This document shows, piece after piece, positions 30,499-40,834 of a stretch of 64,000 nt of DNA. The position numbers and the translations under genes are program-made. The notes beneath the pieces were generated by a model, which worked only from the letters and a program-made list of their open reading frames with translations, was not told the origin of the DNA and made no database searches. Source of the stretch: Aliirhizobium wenxiniae (GTDB lineage Bacteria; Pseudomonadota; Alphaproteobacteria; Rhizobiales; Rhizobiaceae); the NCBI RefSeq assembly GCF_014201355.1, contig NZ_JACHEG010000001.1, forward strand, positions 558,001-622,000, given 5' to 3'. Each line of letters starts with the position of its first letter. The first letter of the stretch is position 1.

Positions 30499-31558
30499 TG
30501 TTTTTATCTCCTCTGCGTTTTGCCCTATCATCCACCTGGCTCATCTTTTCAGCCATCTCGCGGAGAAAGTCTTTCATTGGTCGCGCCGGTATTCCACCAT
30601 ACCTGAGGCCGGGCGGAATATCTGCCACGACGCCACTCATTGCGGCGATCTGAACGCCATCTCCGATCGAGATATGACCATTTATGCCAGAAGCACCGCC
30701 GATCAAGACGCCGTTGCCGATCTTTGTCGAACCGGCGATTCCAGCCCCTGAAGCAATGCCGCAATGGCGTCCGATATGGACGTTATGGGCAATCTGGACC
30801 TGATTGTCGATTTTGGTGCCTTCACCGATGACGGTATCGTCCATGGCGCCGCGGTCGATCGTGGTGTTCGCACCGATCTCGACATTATCCTGGATGATCA
30901 CGCGACCGATCTGCACGATTTTCAGCATGCCGCGCGGTCCGGGCGCAAAGCCAAATCCATCCTGACCGATACGAGCGCCATTATGGATGATGACATTATT
31001 GCCGATCAGCGCTGCAACCACGCTAGCGCCTGCAGCTATGCTGCAATTGCGCCCGATCTGCACGTCCGCGCCGACCACAGAACCCGCTCCGATACGAGTA
31101 CCCGAACCGACATGGGCGCGCGCACCGACCACAGCCATCGGCTCAACCGTCACGCCTTCTTCCAGCCGCGCAGTCGGGTCGACATAGGCTGACGGCGACA
31201 CCCCGTCGCCTTCCGATGTGACGGGGCTCGGGCGCATCGCAATCGGGTGCAGAAACGCACCGGCCATTGCAAAAGCCGAATGCGGAGTCTTCGTTTTCAG
31301 CACAGCGATATGCGAGGGAACAATGTTGGCAAGACCCGGATCGCACAGGATGGCCGAGGCCATGCATGTCTCGAGTTCCTGACGGTTCTTGCGCGACAGG
31401 ATATAGCAGACCTGTCCCTCTTGAGCGCGTGCAACAGGCGCCACTGAACGGATCATGCGTTCGCCGGCAGTGTCGTCCAAAAGCTCTGCCCCAAGATGGA
31501 CCGCAAGCTCACGAAGGCTCACGCCATGATGGGGCGGAAAGAAATTGTTTTGATCCAT
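30491..31558 (-). CDS. lpxD: UDP-3-O-(3-hydroxyacyl)glucosamine N-acyltransferase
   Basis: A 355-residue beta-helix acyltransferase for the third lipid A step. The N-terminal uridine-binding domain (residues 1-110) is followed by hexapeptide repeats ([20 protein letters not shown] onwards) and the catalytic His in [16 protein letters not shown]. The C-terminus ([16 protein letters not shown]) is charged. It starts about 50 bases after bamA. Confidence 0.97.
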   Translation of the reverse strand: MDQNNFFPPHHGVSLRELAVHLGAELLDDTAGERMIRSVAPVARAQEGQVCYILSRKNRQELETCMASAILCDPGLANIVPSHIAVLKTKTPHSAFAMAGAFLHPIAMRPSPVTSEGDGVSPSAYVDPTARLEEGVTVEPMAVVGARAHVGSGTRIGAGSVVGADVQIGRNCSIAAGASVVAALIGNNVIIHNGARIGQDGFGFAPGPRGMLKIVQIGRVIIQDNVEIGANTTIDRGAMDDTVIGEGTKIDNQVQIAHNVHIGRHCGIASGAGIAGSTKIGNGVLIGGASGINGHISIGDGVQIAAMSGVVADIPPGLRYGGIPARPMKDFLREMAEKMSQVDDRAKRRGDKNND

Positions 31559-31608
31559 AAAGCTAAGCTCCAGAACAGATTTCCGGCCGCTTTCGCGGCC
31601 GGAAACGA

Positions 31609-33951
31609 TCAGAACTGGTTCGCCATGCTGAAGCGGAATTCCTGGGTCTCGTCGAAATCTTCCTTGAGGACCGGGATCGCATAGTCCATCCGGATATTAC
31701 CGAATGGCGAAGCCCACATAACGCCGACACCGACAGACGCACGCCACGACATGCCTGTACCTTCAATATCGGTGCCAGATGTCTTGACATCGTTACCGTA
31801 AAGCGTGCCGGCGTCTGCAAAGGCAGCCAGACGCAGACCGATATCCTCCGGAACAGCCGGCATCGGCATGGACGCATCGGCCGAAACCGTGAAGTAGGTC
31901 GTGCCGCCCAGTGCGTCGCCGTCGTCCTTCGTGCGCGGACCGATACCGTTATTGTCGAAGCCGCGAACCTGACGGCCACCCAGCGTGAATTGGTCGAAGA
32001 CGTTCAGATTGTCGCCGGTAGCGAAAACATGACCCGCGCCGACGGCGATCGAACCGATAAGATCGGCCTCGGTCGACAGCGTATGGAAGTAACGAGCACG
32101 GCCGGAGATCTTGTAGAATTCCGAATCGCCGCCCAAGCCAGCGAACTCATGCGTGAAGGTCGCATAAATACCTTCGCGAGCCATGGTCTGGCTATCCAGC
32201 GTGTTGTAGGTCAGCGTCTGGGCGACCGACGACTGCGTATATTTGCCGTGGTCGACGAGATCCTGATAGATCGGAGACAGGTCAGCATAGTCGGAGCCAC
32301 TGCTCTCGTACTCGATCTGCTTGTAGGTATAACGGAAAGTCGTCGCCAGATCTTCGGTGATCGGCGCAGTCACGCGCAGCGTGAAACCCGTTTCCGTATA
32401 ATCGTAGTTATCATTCGATGACGTTTCACTGCGGAAGACGTCGAAACCAGCAGCCAGACGATAACCGAGGAAATACGGCTCTGTGAATGACAGCGTGTAC
32501 GTACGCGAGTCGTTCAGTCCCCCGCCGGCAGCGATACGAACATACTGACCGCGACCGAGGAAGTTCTTTTCTTCAACCGAGGCTTCAAGAATGAACCCGT
32601 CGCCACCAGCGGAATAACCGGCGCCGATACCGAACGAGCCGGTCGACTGGTCTTCGACGTCCACGACGATAACGACGCGGTCTGCGGCACTGCCCTGCGT
32701 GGTCGAGATATTGACCGACGTAAAGTAGCCGAGAGCTTCGAGGCGGCGCTTTGCGCGCGAGATCATTTCCTGATTGAAGGCATCGCCTTCGCTGAAATCG
32801 AACTCGCGGCGAATGACGTAGTCACGGGTACGCGTATTACCGCGGATCTCGATACGCTCGACATAGGCGCGCTCGCCCTGATCGACCATGTAAGAAACGC
32901 CGATCGTATTCGTCTGAAGGTTACGGTCGCCGCGCGGGGTTACACGAGCGAAAGGATAGCCCTTCGACGCAACCTGCTTGGATATGGCTTCCATAGACTT
33001 CTGAATTTCACGGGCATCGTAAACAGCGCCGGACTTGGTCTCGACCAGCCCCTTAAGCTCGTCGCCACTAACGCCTTCGACGCTGGATTCGACATTGATA
33101 TCGCCGAACTGGTAGCGAGCACCTTCTTCAACAGTGAAGTTGATCGTGTACTTGTTCGTCGTTGTATCGAGCTGCGCATCGGAGGAAATGATGCGGAAAT
33201 CCGGATAACCGTGATTGTAGTAGAACTGGCGCAGCGCATCTTCGTCGGCGCGCAGCTTGTCCTGACTATATACGTCCTTGCGGGTAAGGAACGAGAGCGG
33301 ACCGGATTCCTTGGTGGCAATAACGGCCTTCAGGCGACCGTCGCCGTAAGCCTGATTACCGACAAAATTGATATCGGCGATCTTCGTGCGGTCACCTTCG
33401 TTGATAACGAAAGCGATATTGACGCGACCCTGACCGACATTGACCGTCTGCGTCGTGATTTCGACGTCACTACGACCGATCTGCGAATAGGCAGTGCGAA
33501 TGCGCTCGATATCGGCATTGACCATTGCCTGACTGTAAGGACCGAGCGGCTGCGTTTGCACAACGCCGGCCAGCTTGTCGTCCTTGATCTTGCGATTGCC
33601 GTTAAAGACGACCTGATTGACCAGCTCGTTTTCAGCCACAGTCACCACAAGCGAGCTGCCGGAAACGCTGATCTTCACATCAGAAAAATAACCGGTCGCG
33701 TAGAGACGCTTGACCGATTCGTCGATATCAGCGCCGGAAAAGGTAACACCGGGCTGGATCGTCAGGTTGGACCGAACGGCCTCCTCGCCGGCGCGCTGGG
33801 CGCCACGCACCTGAACGCTGCGGATGACAGCAGCTTCGGCACTCGCAGCACTGGCAAGCACCATGACGCCCGAACCCGACGCAACAACACTAGCAGACAG
33901 CGCAAACGCCGACACTGCGTTCAAAAACTTTGAACCAGCCTTCATTTTCAA
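31609..33951 (-). CDS. bamA: Outer membrane protein assembly factor BamA
   Basis: A 780-residue Omp85 protein. It has a signal peptide (about residues 1-40, cleavage near SAEAAVI), five POTRA repeats (starting at [15 protein letters not shown]) to about residue 430, and a C-terminal 16-strand barrel ending with phenylalanine (FRFSMANQF), the outer-membrane signature. The barrel contains the conserved VRGF region as [12 protein letters not shown]. The frame has two close ATGs (MKMK). It inserts barrel proteins into the outer membrane; it is upstream of lpxD in the same order as in E. coli. Confidence 0.98.
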   Translation of the reverse strand: MKMKAGSKFLNAVSAFALSASVVASGSGVMVLASAASAEAAVIRSVQVRGAQRAGEEAVRSNLTIQPGVTFSGADIDESVKRLYATGYFSDVKISVSGSSLVVTVAENELVNQVVFNGNRKIKDDKLAGVVQTQPLGPYSQAMVNADIERIRTAYSQIGRSDVEITTQTVNVGQGRVNIAFVINEGDRTKIADINFVGNQAYGDGRLKAVIATKESGPLSFLTRKDVYSQDKLRADEDALRQFYYNHGYPDFRIISSDAQLDTTTNKYTINFTVEEGARYQFGDINVESSVEGVSGDELKGLVETKSGAVYDAREIQKSMEAISKQVASKGYPFARVTPRGDRNLQTNTIGVSYMVDQGERAYVERIEIRGNTRTRDYVIRREFDFSEGDAFNQEMISRAKRRLEALGYFTSVNISTTQGSAADRVVIVVDVEDQSTGSFGIGAGYSAGGDGFILEASVEEKNFLGRGQYVRIAAGGGLNDSRTYTLSFTEPYFLGYRLAAGFDVFRSETSSNDNYDYTETGFTLRVTAPITEDLATTFRYTYKQIEYESSGSDYADLSPIYQDLVDHGKYTQSSVAQTLTYNTLDSQTMAREGIYATFTHEFAGLGGDSEFYKISGRARYFHTLSTEADLIGSIAVGAGHVFATGDNLNVFDQFTLGGRQVRGFDNNGIGPRTKDDGDALGGTTYFTVSADASMPMPAVPEDIGLRLAAFADAGTLYGNDVKTSGTDIEGTGMSWRASVGVGVMWASPFGNIRMDYAIPVLKEDFDETQEFRFSMANQF

Positions 33952-34106
33952 TTCTTACCTTTTCCCGTTGTCCCTCGGCGGGTGGAGCCCGACTCCGGCC
34001 ACGTGTGTCGTTTTACCTTCTTTTGCCCTACAAGCAAGCTATCGCGTTAATTTCTATTTACTTCCTTTTGAAGCGTGGCTCTCGCGCCACGCAACATTGT
34101 AAACAT

Positions 34107-34129
34107 GGTGAATAATTGGTTTATTCACC
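34107..34129. terminator. Hairpin between rseP and bamA
   Basis: GGTGAATAA, five-base loop, TTATTCACC, a 9-bp perfect stem just after the rseP stop. No proper T run follows on the minus strand, so termination may be partial, allowing some read-through into bamA. Confidence 0.45.
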
Positions 34130-34139
34130 CGCAGCTCGC

Positions 34140-35261
34140 TTAGCCAATAAGGTTGGTGATATCGTTGAAGGTGGCAAACACCATCAGACTGAGTACCATC
34201 GCAAGACCGATACGGAATGCGATCTCCTGAGCTCCAGCACCCAAAGGCTTCCCCCTCACAGCTTCTATTGCGTAGAAAACCAAATGGCCGCCGTCAAGCA
34301 CCGGAACAGGCATAAGGTTCAAAAGTCCAATGGAAACGGAAAGGACTGCGGCAAGTTGGATCACCGCGGCGAAGCCGAGCGTGGCCATCTGCCCCGAAGC
34401 CTGGGCAACGCGAACCGGGCCACCCAGCTGATCAGCCTTCATACGGCCGGTCACCAGATTGCCGATATAGCGGAATGTGCCGGTGATAATGTTGCCGGTC
34501 TCTTTCACGCCCTCGCCGACAGCCTCAAGCGGAGTGAACGTCTCCAGCCGGAAATTGCCGCGCTCCTCATTGGTGACGACACCGATCAGGCCGAGCTCCA
34601 CCTTGTTGCCGAACTGATCGGTGATCTCGGTGCTCTTCGGCACCATCGGCAGATCGAGATCCTGACCATTCCGTTCAACCGTCACGACGATCGACGTATC
34701 GGGCCGCACACTGACGTAACGGCGGACATCTTCGAATGTGGAAACTTTACTACCGTCGAGCGCCACGAGCCGGTCGCCCGGCAGCACGCCGGCTTCCGCG
34801 GCTGCGCTGTCAGGGCGCACCTCTGCCACGACCGGATCGGCGATCATCTTGCCGTAGACGGAAAACAGCACGGCGAAAATGGCGATCGCAAGGATAAAGT
34901 TGGCGATAGGGCCTGCCGCAACGGTAGCGGCGCGTTTCCACAACTTTGCGCCCGCAAGCGTCCGAGCCCTGTCGGCCTCGCTCATGTGGGAAACGCTTGA
35001 TGCATCGGGCAGGCTCGACGCATCCTCGTCACCAAAGAACTTCACATAACCGCCGAGCGGGATAGCCGAAAGCTTCCAGCGTGTACCATGACTATCGGTG
35101 AAGCCGATCAATTCAGGACCAAAGCCGACCGAAAATGCAGTCACCCGAATTCCGCTCCATCGCCCCACGAGATAGTGCCCCATCTCGTGAACGAACACGA
35201 GCAGAGAGAGGACGAGGATAAACGGGATAATGTAGCCCGTTATGAAACCGAAGATGGCCAT
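34140..35261 (-). CDS. rseP: Site-2 protease RseP (M50 family)
   Basis: A 373-residue intramembrane zinc protease. The zinc site is HEMGH (H25, E26, H29) in the first membrane helix and the third ligand is in VPVLDGGHLVFY near residue 320. One PDZ domain lies around residues 125-205 (VRPDSAAAEAGVLPGDRLVALDG). Four membrane helices are visible. It cleaves anti-sigma factors and signal peptides; a substrate in this window is not evident, though the anti-sigma gene at 62946 encodes a single-pass protein. Confidence 0.95.
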   Translation of the reverse strand: MAIFGFITGYIIPFILVLSLLVFVHEMGHYLVGRWSGIRVTAFSVGFGPELIGFTDSHGTRWKLSAIPLGGYVKFFGDEDASSLPDASSVSHMSEADRARTLAGAKLWKRAATVAAGPIANFILAIAIFAVLFSVYGKMIADPVVAEVRPDSAAAEAGVLPGDRLVALDGSKVSTFEDVRRYVSVRPDTSIVVTVERNGQDLDLPMVPKSTEITDQFGNKVELGLIGVVTNEERGNFRLETFTPLEAVGEGVKETGNIITGTFRYIGNLVTGRMKADQLGGPVRVAQASGQMATLGFAAVIQLAAVLSVSIGLLNLMPVPVLDGGHLVFYAIEAVRGKPLGAGAQEIAFRIGLAMVLSLMVFATFNDITNLIG

Positions 35262-35300
35262 CAGTGTTTCCGCTTCACGATATCGAGGCTGGTCGCCGCT

Positions 35301-36134
35301 TTAGAGACCGAAGATGAAGGCAGCGACCGAATTGCTAACATGGCCCTTCATGGCCGTGTCCACAAGCGTCAGCAGAAATACTGCAAAACAGGCAAAAACC
35401 AAGCCGTCCACACGGTCCATCACGCCACCGTGTCCGGGAATGAGATGGCTGCTGTCCTTCACACCGAAACGTCGCTTGATGAAAGATTCGAAAAGATCAC
35501 CAATCTGGCTCGCGACAGACAGCAGGAAGGCAAGCGCCATCGTCCACAGTGAAAGCCGCGAAAATATGCCAAGCGTAAGCAAACCACTGGCGGCAACGCC
35601 GGCAACCGTTCCGCCGATCGCCCCGGACCATGTCTTGCCGGGGGAGATGCGCGGTGCAAGCTTCGGACCGCCAATAGCACGGCCGACAAAATAGGCCAGG
35701 ATATCGGTCCCCCACACTACTGCGAAGATAAAAAGCGTGGCGACGAACCCCGCCTGATTATCACCGCGGATGGCAGCAAGAGAGATGCCGCTCAATCCGG
35801 CATAGACGATACCGCCCGGAAGCCACCAGGAGCAGCGCCCAAGGAGTGCCAGCAGCACGCCCGTAACGAGACCACCGCAAAGCAGCGGCATGGACAACTC
35901 GCCGTCTCCGATGATGAGATCGGCAGCGATAAGTAGAACGACCAGCCAGCCGAACGCATTGGCCTTGAAGCTCCGCTCCGAAAGGCCAGTGATCGTTGAC
36001 CATTCATAATAGATCAGCGGTGCCATCACGGCAGCAACAAGATTGAACGCCCAGCCACCTATCCATGTTGCGGCAAGGACGATCACGGCCAGCACAATAG
36101 CGGACACGATGCGAAGTTTGAGCTCCTGCCCCAT
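35301..36134 (-). CDS. cdsA: Phosphatidate cytidylyltransferase
   Basis: A 277-residue membrane enzyme making CDP-diacylglycerol. Seven or so hydrophobic helices and the family signature SFIKRRFGVKDSSHLIPGHG followed by GVMDRVDGL near the C-terminus. The ATG at 36134 overlaps the uppS stop (TGATG); the longer frame to 36242 lies within uppS and is not conserved. Unlike in many bacteria no dxr gene separates it from rseP. Confidence 0.96.
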   Translation of the reverse strand: MGQELKLRIVSAIVLAVIVLAATWIGGWAFNLVAAVMAPLIYYEWSTITGLSERSFKANAFGWLVVLLIAADLIIGDGELSMPLLCGGLVTGVLLALLGRCSWWLPGGIVYAGLSGISLAAIRGDNQAGFVATLFIFAVVWGTDILAYFVGRAIGGPKLAPRISPGKTWSGAIGGTVAGVAASGLLTLGIFSRLSLWTMALAFLLSVASQIGDLFESFIKRRFGVKDSSHLIPGHGGVMDRVDGLVFACFAVFLLTLVDTAMKGHVSNSVAAFIFGL

Positions 36135-36877
36135 CAGCCGACCACCGCCGCGGGTCTTGCAGACAAACCGCCAAAACGCCTGTTGCGCGACGCATAAATC
36201 TTGAGCGCTTCGACAAAAAGATCCCGATTGAAATCCGGCCAATAATCGGGAAGGAAAACGAATTCCGAATACGCGGCCTGCCAGAGCAGGAAGTTCGAAA
36301 GCCTCTCCTCGCCGCTCGTGCGGATTATGAGATCGGGATCCGGTATGCCCGCCGTATCGAGATAATCACTGATCGTCTCGGGACTGATGGAGGCCGGATC
36401 AAGGAGGCCGGCCTTGACCTTCTGCGCGATCCTTGTGGTTGCACGCGCAATTTCGTCGCGAGACCCGTAATTGAATGCGATCACCACCGTAAGTGCCGTA
36501 TTGTTACGAGTCGTTTCCTCCGCTTCCAGAAGAAGCGGCAGAATATCGCCACGCAGTTTGTCGCGCTCACCGATAACTTTGATCCGTACGTTTTCTCGAT
36601 GAAGTTCGGCCAAGTCGCGTCGTATAAAACGACGAAGGAGGCCGAGCAGATCACTGACCTCGGCTTCCGGCCGGCTCCAGTTTTCCGACGAGAACGCAAA
36701 CAGCGTCAAATACCGGACGCCGAGTTCACCAGCCGCCCGGACCGTTTCCTTGACGGCCTCGACACCCTTGCTGTGCCCCATCGTCCGGGCCAGGCCGCGC
36801 TTGTTGGCCCACCGACCGTTGCCATCCATGATAATGGCAACGTGCTCCGGAATGATCGCAATATCTGGCGTCAGCAT
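36134..36877 (-). CDS. uppS: Undecaprenyl diphosphate synthase
   Basis: A 247-residue cis-prenyltransferase that makes the C55 carrier for peptidoglycan and O-antigen. Motifs: [18 protein letters not shown] at the start (catalytic Asp), [22 protein letters not shown] and the C-terminal ELIRTSGE-like [19 protein letters not shown]. Overlaps cdsA by one base. The genes frr, uppS and cdsA are tightly spaced and probably one transcript. Confidence 0.97.
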   Translation of the reverse strand: MLTPDIAIIPEHVAIIMDGNGRWANKRGLARTMGHSKGVEAVKETVRAAGELGVRYLTLFAFSSENWSRPEAEVSDLLGLLRRFIRRDLAELHRENVRIKVIGERDKLRGDILPLLLEAEETTRNNTALTVVIAFNYGSRDEIARATTRIAQKVKAGLLDPASISPETISDYLDTAGIPDPDLIIRTSGEERLSNFLLWQAAYSEFVFLPDYWPDFNRDLFVEALKIYASRNRRFGGLSARPAAVVG

Positions 36878-36926
36878 GTCCTATGCATTTCCTTCAACGG
36901 CCGAGGGAGGGATAAAGATACCCAAC

Positions 36927-37487
36927 CTAGACCTGCATGATTTCCTTTTCCTTATCCGCAAGCAAGCGGTCGACTTCAGAAATCGTGTCGTCTGTCATCT
37001 TCTGAACCTTTTCGGACTGCGAGCGGCTATCGTCCTGGCCGATTACGCCATCCTTTTCGGCTTTTTTCAGGCCTTCCATGCCATCGCGACGAACATGCCG
37101 GGCTGCGACCTTGGCTTTCTCCGCATAATCATGCGCAACTTTGACCAGCGACTTGCGGCGCTCTTCGTTAAGTTCAGGCAGCGGGATGCGAAGGTTCTGC
37201 CCATCGACGATTGGGTTGAGGCCAAGGTGCGATTCGCGAATGGCGCTTTCTACAGCCCGAACCATGGACTTGTCCCAGATAGAAACACCCAGCATGCGGG
37301 GCTCCGGCACGGTGATGTTCGCCACCTGGTTCAGCGGAACGCGCGAGCCGTAGGCCTCAACGGTAATCGGATCAAGAACGTTGGCCGACGCGCGACCGGT
37401 TCTCAGAGACGCGATATCGCTCTTGAAGGCATTGACTGCACCTTCCATGCGGCGCTTGATGTCGTTGAGATCGACTGATCCACTCAT
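36927..37487 (-). CDS. frr: Ribosome recycling factor
   Basis: A 186-residue protein of normal length. It starts with [27 protein letters not shown] and contains the L-shaped RRF signature [16 protein letters not shown] and the C-terminal helices ([21 protein letters not shown]). Releases ribosomes from mRNA after termination with EF-G. It is 62 bases downstream of pyrH. Confidence 0.98.
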   Translation of the reverse strand: MSGSVDLNDIKRRMEGAVNAFKSDIASLRTGRASANVLDPITVEAYGSRVPLNQVANITVPEPRMLGVSIWDKSMVRAVESAIRESHLGLNPIVDGQNLRIPLPELNEERRKSLVKVAHDYAEKAKVAARHVRRDGMEGLKKAEKDGVIGQDDSRSQSEKVQKMTDDTISEVDRLLADKEKEIMQV

Positions 37488-37549
37488 CGTTGGAACTCCA
37501 TCTTGTTATCGTTGAACTTTCTGATCGGCAGAAAGATCGCGGTAATTTC

Positions 37550-38272
37550 TCAGTTGTCGGATACGATCGTCTTGAGGCCGCCGCCGGTCAAGATCTGCGT
37601 GAAGCCGCCCGGCTCATGGATCGAGAAGACGACGATCGGAATATGGTTTTCGCGGGCAAGCGCGACCGCGGCGACATCCATCACTGCGAGGCCCTTTTCC
37701 AGAACCTCACTATGCGTCAGCGCGTCGAAGCGGGTAGCATTCGGATCCTTTTTCGGGTCGGCAGAATAGATGCCATCCACCTGGGTGCCTTTGAAGATAG
37801 CTTCGGCACCAATTTCTGCGGCGCGCAACGCAGCTGCAGAATCGGTGGTGAAGAACGGATTGCCTGTGCCGCCGGCGAAAATCACCACCCGGCCCTGCGC
37901 CATGTGATGCAGCGCCTGTCGCTGCGAGAAGCTTTCGCAGATTTCCGGCATGGCGATGGCCGAAAGAACGACGGTATCGATATCGAGCTTGCGCAGCGAC
38001 GTCGCAAGCGCCAGCGCGTTGATCACGGTGGCCAGCATGCCCATATGGTCGCCAGTCACCCGGTCGCCGCCCTTGGAGGCCACGGCCACGCCGCGGAAAA
38101 TGTTGCCGCCGCCGACGACCACACCAACTTCGACACCCATGCGCCGTGCTTCGGCAACATCGGAAGCGATACGGTCGGCGACCGCGACGTCGATGCCAAA
38201 CCCCTGGCTGCCCATGAGAGCCTCGCCGGAGGCCTTGAGGAGAACGCGTTTATATATGGGCTGAGACGACAT
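37550..38272 (-). CDS. pyrH: UMP kinase
   Basis: A 240-residue amino-acid-kinase-fold enzyme that phosphorylates UMP to UDP. Motifs: RVLLKASGEALMGSQGFGID, VGVVVGGGNIFRGV, DHMGMLATVINALAL and GTGNPFFTTDSAAALRA. It lies between tsf and frr in the classical rpsB-tsf-pyrH-frr order, with a hairpin between it and tsf. Confidence 0.98.
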   Translation of the reverse strand: MSSQPIYKRVLLKASGEALMGSQGFGIDVAVADRIASDVAEARRMGVEVGVVVGGGNIFRGVAVASKGGDRVTGDHMGMLATVINALALATSLRKLDIDTVVLSAIAMPEICESFSQRQALHHMAQGRVVIFAGGTGNPFFTTDSAAALRAAEIGAEAIFKGTQVDGIYSADPKKDPNATRFDALTHSEVLEKGLAVMDVAAVALARENHIPIVVFSIHEPGGFTQILTGGGLKTIVSDN

Positions 38273-38331
38273 GACGGCTCCTTTAAAAGCGAAACGGAAA
38301 CGGAGAGATCAAACGGCTTGCGGATACACGA

Positions 38332-38358
38332 AGGGCACCGGCTTGTCACCGGTGCCCT
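38332..38358 (-). terminator. Hairpin between tsf and pyrH
   Basis: A 10-bp perfect stem AGGGCACCGG / CCGGTGCCCT with a seven-base loop. On the minus strand it is followed by TTCGTGTATCC, so it is a weak terminator that probably lets part of the rpsB-tsf transcripts continue into pyrH. Confidence 0.6.
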
Positions 38359-38387
38359 CATAGTTTTCACTGGATTAGGCGAGGAAA

Positions 38388-39314
38388 TCAGCCCTTTGCA
38401 GCAGCAGCAACTTCTGCAGCGAAGTCGGTTTCTTCCTTTTCGACGCCTTCGCCGAGCAGAAGACGAGCCATGCCGGTTACTTCGATCGGTGCGCCGACTT
38501 CCTTTTCGGCTTCCTTAATGGCAGCGCCGACGGTCAGGTCAGGATTGATGACGAAAGCCTGCGACAGAAGCGCGACTTCTTCGAAGAACTTGCGCATGCG
38601 GCCTTCAACCATCTTTTCGATGATGGCTTCCGGCTTGCCGGATTCGCGAGCCTGCTCGATGAAGACGTGGCGTTCGCGCTCGGCGACGGCAGCATCGACT
38701 TCTTCTGCGCGTACGGCGAGCGGAGCCGTTGCGGCGATGTGCATGGCAACCTGGCGGCCGATCGCGTTCAGTGCGTCCTTGTTACCGGTCGACTTGAGCG
38801 CAACCAGAACACCGAGCTTGCCGAGGCGATCAGCAGCAGCGTTGTGGATGTAGGTGGCAACGACGCCATCTTCCACTTCGAGTGCTGCCGAACGGCGCAG
38901 GTTCATGTTTTCGCCGATCGTGGCAACAGCGTCCTTGATCGTGTCGGTGACCGACTTGCCGGTTGCCGGGTAGATGGCGGCGCCGACAGCTTCGACGGAA
39001 CCGTCAGTGGTGAGTGCAACGTCGGCAATGCCGCGAACGATTGCCTGGAAGGCATCGTTACGAGCAACGAAGTCGGTTTCGGAGTTGACTTCGACGACAA
39101 CGGCCTTGGTGCCGGTCGATGCAACGCCGATCAGACCTTCGGCAGCCGTACGGCCAGACTTCTTGTCGGCCTTGGCGATACCCTTGGCGCGCAGCCAGTC
39201 GATTGCCGCTTCGATGTCGCCGTTGTTCTCGGTCAGCGCCTTCTTGCAGTCCATCATGCCTGCGCCGGACTTTTCGCGCAGTTCCTTCACCAGTGCAGCG
39301 GTGATCTCAGCCAT
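38388..39314 (-). CDS. tsf: Translation elongation factor Ts
   Basis: A 308-residue guanine exchange factor for EF-Tu. N-terminal UBA-like module ([24 protein letters not shown], residues 3-27), core [15 protein letters not shown] and [11 protein letters not shown]-terminal part with [20 protein letters not shown]. Downstream of rpsB after 240 bases with a strong hairpin. Confidence 0.98.
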   Translation of the reverse strand: MAEITAALVKELREKSGAGMMDCKKALTENNGDIEAAIDWLRAKGIAKADKKSGRTAAEGLIGVASTGTKAVVVEVNSETDFVARNDAFQAIVRGIADVALTTDGSVEAVGAAIYPATGKSVTDTIKDAVATIGENMNLRRSAALEVEDGVVATYIHNAAADRLGKLGVLVALKSTGNKDALNAIGRQVAMHIAATAPLAVRAEEVDAAVAERERHVFIEQARESGKPEAIIEKMVEGRMRKFFEEVALLSQAFVINPDLTVGAAIKEAEKEVGAPIEVTGMARLLLGEGVEKEETDFAAEVAAAAKG

Positions 39315-39478
39315 TGTAAGCCTCTTGTCGGTTTAAATTGCGTAGCGCCGAAAAGCTCGGCGAACTCAAGGTTTTGGGAACGAATGTACCCGGAAGTGTG
39401 ACAGGGTGATGAAGACACCGCCGGCCTGCCCTTCAACCACAACCCGATGGATCGCAGGCGAACAGGACTTTCAAACAA

Positions 39479-39511
39479 ACCGAGGCCAGGGATCGTCTCT
39501 CTGGCCTCGGT
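39479..39511 (-). terminator. Terminator/attenuator between rpsB and tsf
   Basis: An 11-bp perfect stem (ACCGAGGCCAG / CTGGCCTCGGT) with an 11-base loop, 45 bases after the rpsB stop and followed on the minus strand by TTGTTTGAAAG. It may set the rpsB to tsf ratio. The rest of the 240-base gap down to tsf holds no gene that I can see. Confidence 0.7.
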
Positions 39512-39555
39512 CGAATTGAAAAAGCAGGAACGGATAAACCGTTCCAGCCCTGGCC

Positions 39556-40323
39556 TTAGGCTTCAGCTTCGCCTTCGAGAGCCGGCTCGACCGGAGCTTC
39601 TGCGGAAGCGCCGAGGTCACGGCCCGAAGCGCCCTGCTGGCGAGCGATGCCGTCGATGGCAGCGCGAGCGATCAGGTCGCAGTAGAGAGCGATGGCGCGC
39701 GAAGCGTCGTCGTTACCCGGGATCGGGAAGTCGATGAGGTCCGGATCGCAGTTCGAGTCGATGATGGCGACGACCGGGATGCCGAGGCGCTTGGCTTCGT
39801 CGATCGCGATCTTTTCCTTGTTGGTGTCGATGATGAACATCAGGTCCGGAACGCCGCCCATGTCGCGGATACCGCCGAGAGCCTTTTCCAGCTTTTCGCG
39901 TTCGCGCTCAAGGTTCAGACGTTCCTTCTTGGAATAGCCGGACTGTTCCGAGTTCAGGATCTCGTCGAGCTTGCGCAGACGGGCGATCGAATTCGAAATG
40001 GTCTTCCAGTTGGTCATCATGCCGCCGAGCCAGCGGGAGTTGACGTAGTACTGAGCCGAACGCTTGGCGGAATCAGCAACAAGCTCGGAAGCCTGACGCT
40101 TGGTGCCAACGAACAGAACACGGCCGCCACGGGCAACGGTGTCGGACACGACCTGCAGGGCGCGCGACAGCATCGGAACGGTCTGGGCCAGGTCGATGAT
40201 GTGGATGTTGTTACGGTCGCCGAAGATGTACGGCTTCATCTTCGGGTTCCAGCGGTGCGTCTGGTGGCCGAAGTGGACGCCTGCTTCGAGGAGCTGACGC
40301 ATAGAGAAATCGGGCAATGCCAT
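39556..40323 (-). CDS. rpsB: 30S ribosomal protein S2
   Basis: A 255-residue ribosomal protein. Starts with [19 protein letters not shown] and contains [48 protein letters not shown] and [18 protein letters not shown]. An acidic C-terminal extension (about 25 residues, ending [10 protein letters not shown]) is usual in rhizobia. First gene of the rpsB-tsf unit. Confidence 0.98.
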   Translation of the reverse strand: MALPDFSMRQLLEAGVHFGHQTHRWNPKMKPYIFGDRNNIHIIDLAQTVPMLSRALQVVSDTVARGGRVLFVGTKRQASELVADSAKRSAQYYVNSRWLGGMMTNWKTISNSIARLRKLDEILNSEQSGYSKKERLNLEREREKLEKALGGIRDMGGVPDLMFIIDTNKEKIAIDEAKRLGIPVVAIIDSNCDPDLIDFPIPGNDDASRAIALYCDLIARAAIDGIARQQGASGRDLGASAEAPVEPALEGEAEA

Positions 40324-40448
40324 GCCTAGTTATCCTTTTCCGGTTGAACCTCCGCAAGGCAAACAGCACCCTCTTCGAGAATGCCACCGGGCGGAAAAAT
40401 CCGGATTTCTCCCGGATGATCCCATGCCTCACGTGTGGAATGTCGGTG

Positions 40449-40477
40449 CCCATACAGGCGATTGTGGAAAATTGCAA
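40449..40477 (-). promoter_or_regulatory. Candidate promoter of rpsB
   Basis: Minus strand TTGCAA (40477-40472), 17-base spacer, TATGGG (40454-40449), giving a leader of about 120 bases. The leader contains a 12-base palindrome AAATCCGGATTT (40397-40408). A structured leader would suit autoregulation by S2, but I do not recognise the known rpsB leader motif. Confidence 0.4.
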
Positions 40478-40520
40478 GCGCTGTGGTGCAGCTTTCACCG
40501 CACGACACAATTGAAACCGG

Positions 40521-40718
40521 TCAGGCCTTCGCCCCGAGCCTTTGACGGACCTGCTCGACACTCCCACGGATATAGATCGTATGCGGCTGCCCGGCGCCAT
40601 TGACCGCAGCAAACGTAACGATCGTTACACCTTCCTCGAAGGGCATCACGTAAAGGATCTGCGCCGGGTTGATGTAGACTTCCTGATTGTGGGTGTTTTT
40701 AAATCCGATCAATGCCAT
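40521..40718 (-). CDS. Small conserved hypothetical protein (65 aa)
   Basis: A 65-residue protein with alternating short beta-like segments and no membrane helix: ALIGFKNTHNQEVYINPAQI, a middle strand TIVTFAAVNGAGQPHTIYIR and a C-terminal helix SVEQVRQRLG. The layout resembles by eye the FlbD type of small beta-rich proteins, but the resemblance is weak and no flagellar gene is near. It starts with GGAGTGATTC before the ATG, a good ribosome site. Same strand as eipB upstream and rpsB downstream. Function unknown. Confidence 0.7.
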   Translation of the reverse strand: MALIGFKNTHNQEVYINPAQILYVMPFEEGVTIVTFAAVNGAGQPHTIYIRGSVEQVRQRLGAKA

Positions 40719-40834
40719 GAATCACTCCTTATTGCGGCGCAACTACAGACACGAAACTAACAATGTGTCGAGTATTGTGACGCCTAGATTCGGCACTGCG
40801 ACCGCGTGTTCCGGATCAAATGGCAAGATCGTTA

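Noticed and set aside
40317..40514. A 65-codon plus-strand frame with a CxxC ... CxxC pattern
   Set aside because: It is antisense to the rpsB leader and start. The cysteines could suggest a zinc ribbon, but there is no ribosome site and the region is needed as the rpsB promoter and leader.
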